A DNA stretch of 59,091 bases from Chitinophagaceae bacterium UBA2791. GTDB lineage: Bacteria; Bacteroidota; Bacteroidia; Chitinophagales; Chitinophagaceae. This document shows positions 55,598 through 59,091 of this stretch, one piece after another. Every line of letters begins with the position of its first letter. Position 1 is the first letter of the stretch. Below the pieces are notes generated by a model. It was not told the origin of the DNA, did no database searches, and worked only from the letters and a program-made list of their open reading frames with translations. The position numbers and the translations under genes are program-made. The stretch spans positions 8,666 through 67,756 of the forward strand of contig DEHV01000073.1 in the NCBI GenBank assembly GCA_002352105.1, written 5' to 3'.

Positions 55598-57739
55598 CTA
55601 TTTATCCTTTAAACGAAACGCTACATATGCGTCTCCCGATGGAGAGCCTACCCGGCTTCCGCCTCCGGCTGCAATTACAATGTATTGTTTTCCATCTATT
55701 AAATAAGAGCCGGGAGTGGCAAAACCTCCGAAAGGTAGTTTGTATTCCCACAGCAGCTGACCGGTCATTTTATCAAATGCCCTGAACTTTTCGTCTTTAG
55801 TAGCGGCTATGAATACCAGTCCGCCGGCAGTTGTCACAGGCCCCCCCAGGTTAGGGGTTCCCGTGGCAGGCAGCCCCCTTTTGATCAATTCGGGATATTC
55901 TCCCAGGGCGACCTTCCATAATATTTCTCCCTTGTTCAGGTCTATAGCATTCAAGGTTCCCCAGGGCGGCTTTACGCCGGGGTAGCCGTCCTGATCTGTT
56001 AATACCGTCCACCCGCTATGCGCATAACGGACGCCCATCGTATCCTGCCCTGCTGAAGCCGCTTCCGGATCTTCCTTTTTATCCAATAGAAAATTAACCA
56101 GGGCGTCGCGTTCTGTATCGCTTAAATTGGGAAAAGCCGGCATCTGCCCCCTGCCAGTTTTGATCAGATCGGCTAGCTGGACCTCATTGTATTTTTTTGA
56201 AAGTTGTTGCAGCGCGGGAAATATGCCATTGCCCGAGCGGTCCGCCCCATGACATTCCGCACAATTGTTGATCGCAAAGACCCTTTCGCCGAAGCTTATA
56301 CGCTTATCGTTGGCAGATATTTTTCTCATGCTGATCAGCATCGGAACCTCATTCGCATTCACATACAGTATCCCTGTCCCGGGGTCAAAGGACGCGCCTC
56401 CCCATTCTCCTCCGCCGCGGGTTCCGGGAAACTGTACTGTTCCCTGAACGCTATGCGGCATATAGATCCCGCCTTTGAGGGCATTCTTTACTTTTTCTTT
56501 CACGAAACGATAAGAACTATCGGAAATATTAATGATAGAATCGTCGGTGAAATGCTGTCGGGAAAAAGGAGCGGGCTTTACCGGGAAAGGCTGTGTGGTA
56601 GAAGAAGCTTCTCCCAGCAGATCGGATAAGGGAACCGGCCTTTCTTCGATGGGGAAAACCGGCTCGCCGCTGTCCCTGTCAAAGATAAATACCATTCCCA
56701 TCTTGGTGATCTGCGCCACAGCTTCAATCTTTTTACCGTCTTTATTAATGGTTACCAAGGTAGGCGGAGCCGGCAGGTCATAATCCCACAGATCGTGATG
56801 CACCAGTTGCTGGTGCCATTTGCGTTTGCCGGTTGCCGCATCCAGCGCGAGCAGGCAGTTGCCGAAAAGATTATCTCCCTTTCGGTTACCGCCATAGAAA
56901 TCAAATCCGGGAGAGCCTGTGGGAATAAATACGGTTCCTCTTTCCTTATCAAGGCACATGCCGGCCCAGGCATTGGCGCCGCCGGTATATAAATAGTTAT
57001 CCTTTTCCCAGGTATCATAGCCGAACTCGCCGGGTTGAGGAATGGTATGGAAGATCCATTCCATTTTTCCTGTTCTTACATTATACGCTCTTATAAATCC
57101 CGGCGCCGCTTCATAGCCTTCGCCCAAAGAAGATCCTTGTATAAGCAGATCCTTATAAATGATCCCTGGCGAGCTGGCGTCTACTTCCTGCTTTTCAGGA
57201 TCCCTGCCCAAACCCTCGCGAAGATCTATCTTTCCGCCATCGCCAAAATCTGTTTTAAAAGAGCCGTCATCGGCGTTGAGGGCGTACAGGTAAGGGCCTG
57301 CGGAAAAAAATATTCTTTTATCATCGCCGTCGGCCCAGTAGACGACGCCGCGGTTCACGCCGGCGCTATTCCTGCCGCTGAAGGGATCAAACTTCCATAT
57401 CTCCTGCCCCGATGCAGGCTCCAGCGCAATCAGTTTCAGTTGGGGAGAGGTAATATACATCATGTCATTTGCCAGGATGGGATTGCATTGAATGGCAGTA
57501 AAATTGCCTTCCCTTCCGTCGCCGGTATGATAGGTCCACGCCACTTCAAGTTCGTGGATATTATCCTTGTTGATCTGATCCAGCGCGGAATATGCCCGGC
57601 TCCCTTCATCTCCGCGATAAACCGACCAGTCAGTATAGGGTTTGTCTTTTTGTTTGCAGGATATAACGACGAAGGAATAAAGAATGATAGATAAAAAAGC
57701 TCTTCGAACGGAAACGACATGCGCATTCTTATAAACCAT
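55598..57739 (-). CDS. PQQ-dependent dehydrogenase with cytochrome c domain
   Basis: 713 residues. The N-terminus has a lipoprotein-type signal (SFVVISCKQ, Cys about 30). The body is an eight-bladed beta-propeller with quinoprotein repeats, such as ELEVAWTYHTGDGREG, LIALEPASGQEIWKFDP, and near the end FRAFDKMTGQLLWEYKLPFG. A cytochrome c insert at about 480-560 has CAECHGADRSG, with a Met ligand likely in GQMPAFPN. Such enzymes oxidise sugars or alcohols in the periplasm and pass electrons to the respiratory chain. It belongs to the host flank and is divergent from the oxidoreductase at 58025. Confidence 0.9.
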   Translation of the reverse strand: MVYKNAHVVSVRRAFLSIILYSFVVISCKQKDKPYTDWSVYRGDEGSRAYSALDQINKDNIHELEVAWTYHTGDGREGNFTAIQCNPILANDMMYITSPQLKLIALEPASGQEIWKFDPFSGRNSAGVNRGVVYWADGDDKRIFFSAGPYLYALNADDGSFKTDFGDGGKIDLREGLGRDPEKQEVDASSPGIIYKDLLIQGSSLGEGYEAAPGFIRAYNVRTGKMEWIFHTIPQPGEFGYDTWEKDNYLYTGGANAWAGMCLDKERGTVFIPTGSPGFDFYGGNRKGDNLFGNCLLALDAATGKRKWHQQLVHHDLWDYDLPAPPTLVTINKDGKKIEAVAQITKMGMVFIFDRDSGEPVFPIEERPVPLSDLLGEASSTTQPFPVKPAPFSRQHFTDDSIINISDSSYRFVKEKVKNALKGGIYMPHSVQGTVQFPGTRGGGEWGGASFDPGTGILYVNANEVPMLISMRKISANDKRISFGERVFAINNCAECHGADRSGNGIFPALQQLSKKYNEVQLADLIKTGRGQMPAFPNLSDTERDALVNFLLDKKEDPEAASAGQDTMGVRYAHSGWTVLTDQDGYPGVKPPWGTLNAIDLNKGEILWKVALGEYPELIKRGLPATGTPNLGGPVTTAGGLVFIAATKDEKFRAFDKMTGQLLWEYKLPFGGFATPGSYLIDGKQYIVIAAGGGSRVGSPSGDAYVAFRLKDK

Positions 57740-58024
57740 AAGAATCTGGTTGAGGAATTAAGTTTTAAGAAGGGAAGCAATATAGGAAATTACTAATAAA
57801 ATCATGAAACACAAAGTATGGAGGCGTAGAGTATCGACTCAGTTTCAGTCTTAACGCTATGGGGCCATAGATAAAAATTCAAAATGAATCGCTACCTGGC
57901 GGAGGGATTGACCCCTTCCCGTGCCTATGGTATATGGAAGATATCCCTGAAAGCGCTGCCGACAATTTTTAGATTTCCTGCTTTAAACAGCTTAAATTGT
58001 ATGATACACCATAAATAACCTGCT
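57740..58024. other. Divergent host intergenic region
   Basis: 285 bases between two divergent genes, so promoters of both should lie here. No sure -7/-33 pair was found by eye, and no RNA gene is visible. Confidence 0.45.
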
Positions 58025-59091
58025 ATGGGCAATCTCGAAAGAAGAAAGTTTATCAAAGAGACATTAATGGGAGGTATGGGAGCGGTATTATTAAATGATG
58101 CCGTATCCAATGATGCCATAGGCCAGCTAAAGAATGAAACGGCGATCTATAAAACAAGTAAAACCGGCGCAGCTAAAAAGATCATTGTGGGGGGAGGGGG
58201 TATAGCGGGACTCTGTTGCGCTTATGAGTTGATGAAGAAAGGGCATGATGTAGTGGTGTTGGAAGCGTCGGGAAGGCATGGGGGGCATATATTCACCGCG
58301 CACGATGGCTTGTCGGACGGATTGTACGCTGACTACGGACAGGAGCATTTTACGAAGGGAGGGTATGAGTTATATTGGAAGTATACCAAGGAGTTTAACC
58401 TAGATGTTGTGCCCTATCGCAGGCGGGATAAGTTATTGAGAAGAATACAGGGAAAACTATATTCAGAGGAAATGCTTGCGGACCCCAAAGTGTTAAGAGG
58501 GTTTGGCCTGAACGAAAGAGAGGTGAAATACCTGATGGAGCATCCCTGGTGGAGTTTCTCCTCCCTGTTTACCGGAAACCACCTCGACAAATTCACGGAC
58601 GAATACCAGCCATTTAATGTGGGATATGATCACCTGGATAAGGTTCCGATGTCGGATATCTATAAAAAAGAGGGCGCTTCGGAAGCCGCCCAATGGCATC
58701 TTGGAGGGAATAATTATTCTGCCTTGTTCGGATTATGGTCTGCCGCAGTGTATCGTTTACGGAATATACCGCGCCATGATATCGATGTATATCGTCTGAA
58801 AGGCGGGAATCAAATGCTGCCCAATACCTTTGCCAAAAAGCTTGGCGAGCGGGTTTGGCTGAACGCGCCGATATTGTCCATCAGGCATAATAATGACGGG
58901 GTTTCGGTTACGTATAAGCGATTCAATGAGGAAAAGGAAATGTCGGCTGATTATTATGTCAATTGTATTCCCCTGCCGGCTTTTCGTAATATGCCGATAG
59001 AGCCGGCTATGTCGCCCGAAAAGCAGTATGTTTTCGACAACCTTACGTATAGCTCTTATCAGCGGTTTGTATTCCAGGCAAGCTCAAAATT
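58025..59091 (+). CDS. FAD-dependent amine-oxidase-like oxidoreductase, partial (3' end beyond window)
   Basis: At least 355 residues, cut by the window end. The start region LERRKFIKETLMGG is a twin-arginine signal, so the folded flavoprotein is probably exported. The dinucleotide-binding motif IIVGGGGIAGLCCAYELM and the strand VVVLEASGRHGGH give the FAD-binding Rossmann fold of the amine oxidase / phytoene desaturase family, whose members oxidise C-N or C-C bonds. Substrate unknown. Confidence 0.85.
   Translation, partial: MGNLERRKFIKETLMGGMGAVLLNDAVSNDAIGQLKNETAIYKTSKTGAAKKIIVGGGGIAGLCCAYELMKKGHDVVVLEASGRHGGHIFTAHDGLSDGLYADYGQEHFTKGGYELYWKYTKEFNLDVVPYRRRDKLLRRIQGKLYSEEMLADPKVLRGFGLNEREVKYLMEHPWWSFSSLFTGNHLDKFTDEYQPFNVGYDHLDKVPMSDIYKKEGASEAAQWHLGGNNYSALFGLWSAAVYRLRNIPRHDIDVYRLKGGNQMLPNTFAKKLGERVWLNAPILSIRHNNDGVSVTYKRFNEEKEMSADYYVNCIPLPAFRNMPIEPAMSPEKQYVFDNLTYSSYQRFVFQASSK

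Overview
The window holds one complete, tRNA-integrated siphovirus-like prophage (about 54.3 kb, 248-54621) with short host flanks. The host looks like a member of the Bacteroidota, probably a Chitinophagaceae-type soil bacterium. Reasons: -7 elements of the TAnnTTTG type, A/T-rich leaders without Shine-Dalgarno sequences, short lipoproteins with S/A-C lipoboxes, and flanking genes for a PQQ dehydrogenase with a cytochrome c domain and a Tat-exported flavoprotein. Family-level placement of the host is inference.

Borders: a 47-bp perfect direct repeat (248-294 and 54575-54621) equals the 3' part of an elongator-type tRNA-Met gene on the minus strand (54576-54649). The integrase (53270-54472, minus) lies next to the intact tRNA. 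The displaced original terminator of that tRNA is still visible at 165-201.

Layout, left to right. (1) 424-1726, minus: a CI-type regulator, a T4 Imm-like superinfection immunity membrane protein and a small lipoprotein, likely expressed in the lysogen. (2) 1840-3821: Cro-like gene, small early genes and a phage tRNA with initiator-tRNA features (2960-3032). (3) 3896-17593: recombination, replication and DNA modification. It holds an SMC/Rad50-like ATPase, RecT, an MBL-fold hydrolase, a DnaQ-like exonuclease, a DEAD-type helicase, a helicase-methyltransferase fusion, a DUF1376 replication protein with a putative internal origin, DUF1064 and DUF3850. (4) 17644-18922: small membrane or secreted proteins and an HTH regulator. 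(5) 19056-19222, minus: a self-contained small RNA gene encoding a tRNA-like RNA that resembles the tRNA-like domain of tmRNA without its message domain. (6) 19430-28546: terminase, portal, scaffold, capsid and head-tail genes. (7) 29079-46195: tail and host-contact genes, including a GDSL-esterase fibre, a tail-assembly chaperone pair joined by a -1 frameshift site, a tape measure protein and a giant exported spike. (8) 46192-49726: a lysis block (holin candidates, u-spanin, YkuD-like lysin candidate) bracketed by two secreted alpha/beta hydrolases. (9) 50099-53273: umuD-umuC-SRAP mutasome cassette and an XRE regulator.

Two recurring signals tie the late region together. A 6-3-6 palindrome (RCTAAA N3 TTTAGY) sits at the promoters of the terminase, head, tape-measure and umuDC units. 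A stem-loop with an invariant AGGGAC hexaloop and covarying stems lies in the leaders of the first head gene, the capsid gene and the tape-measure gene.

All family assignments come from reading motifs in the translations; no database search was possible.
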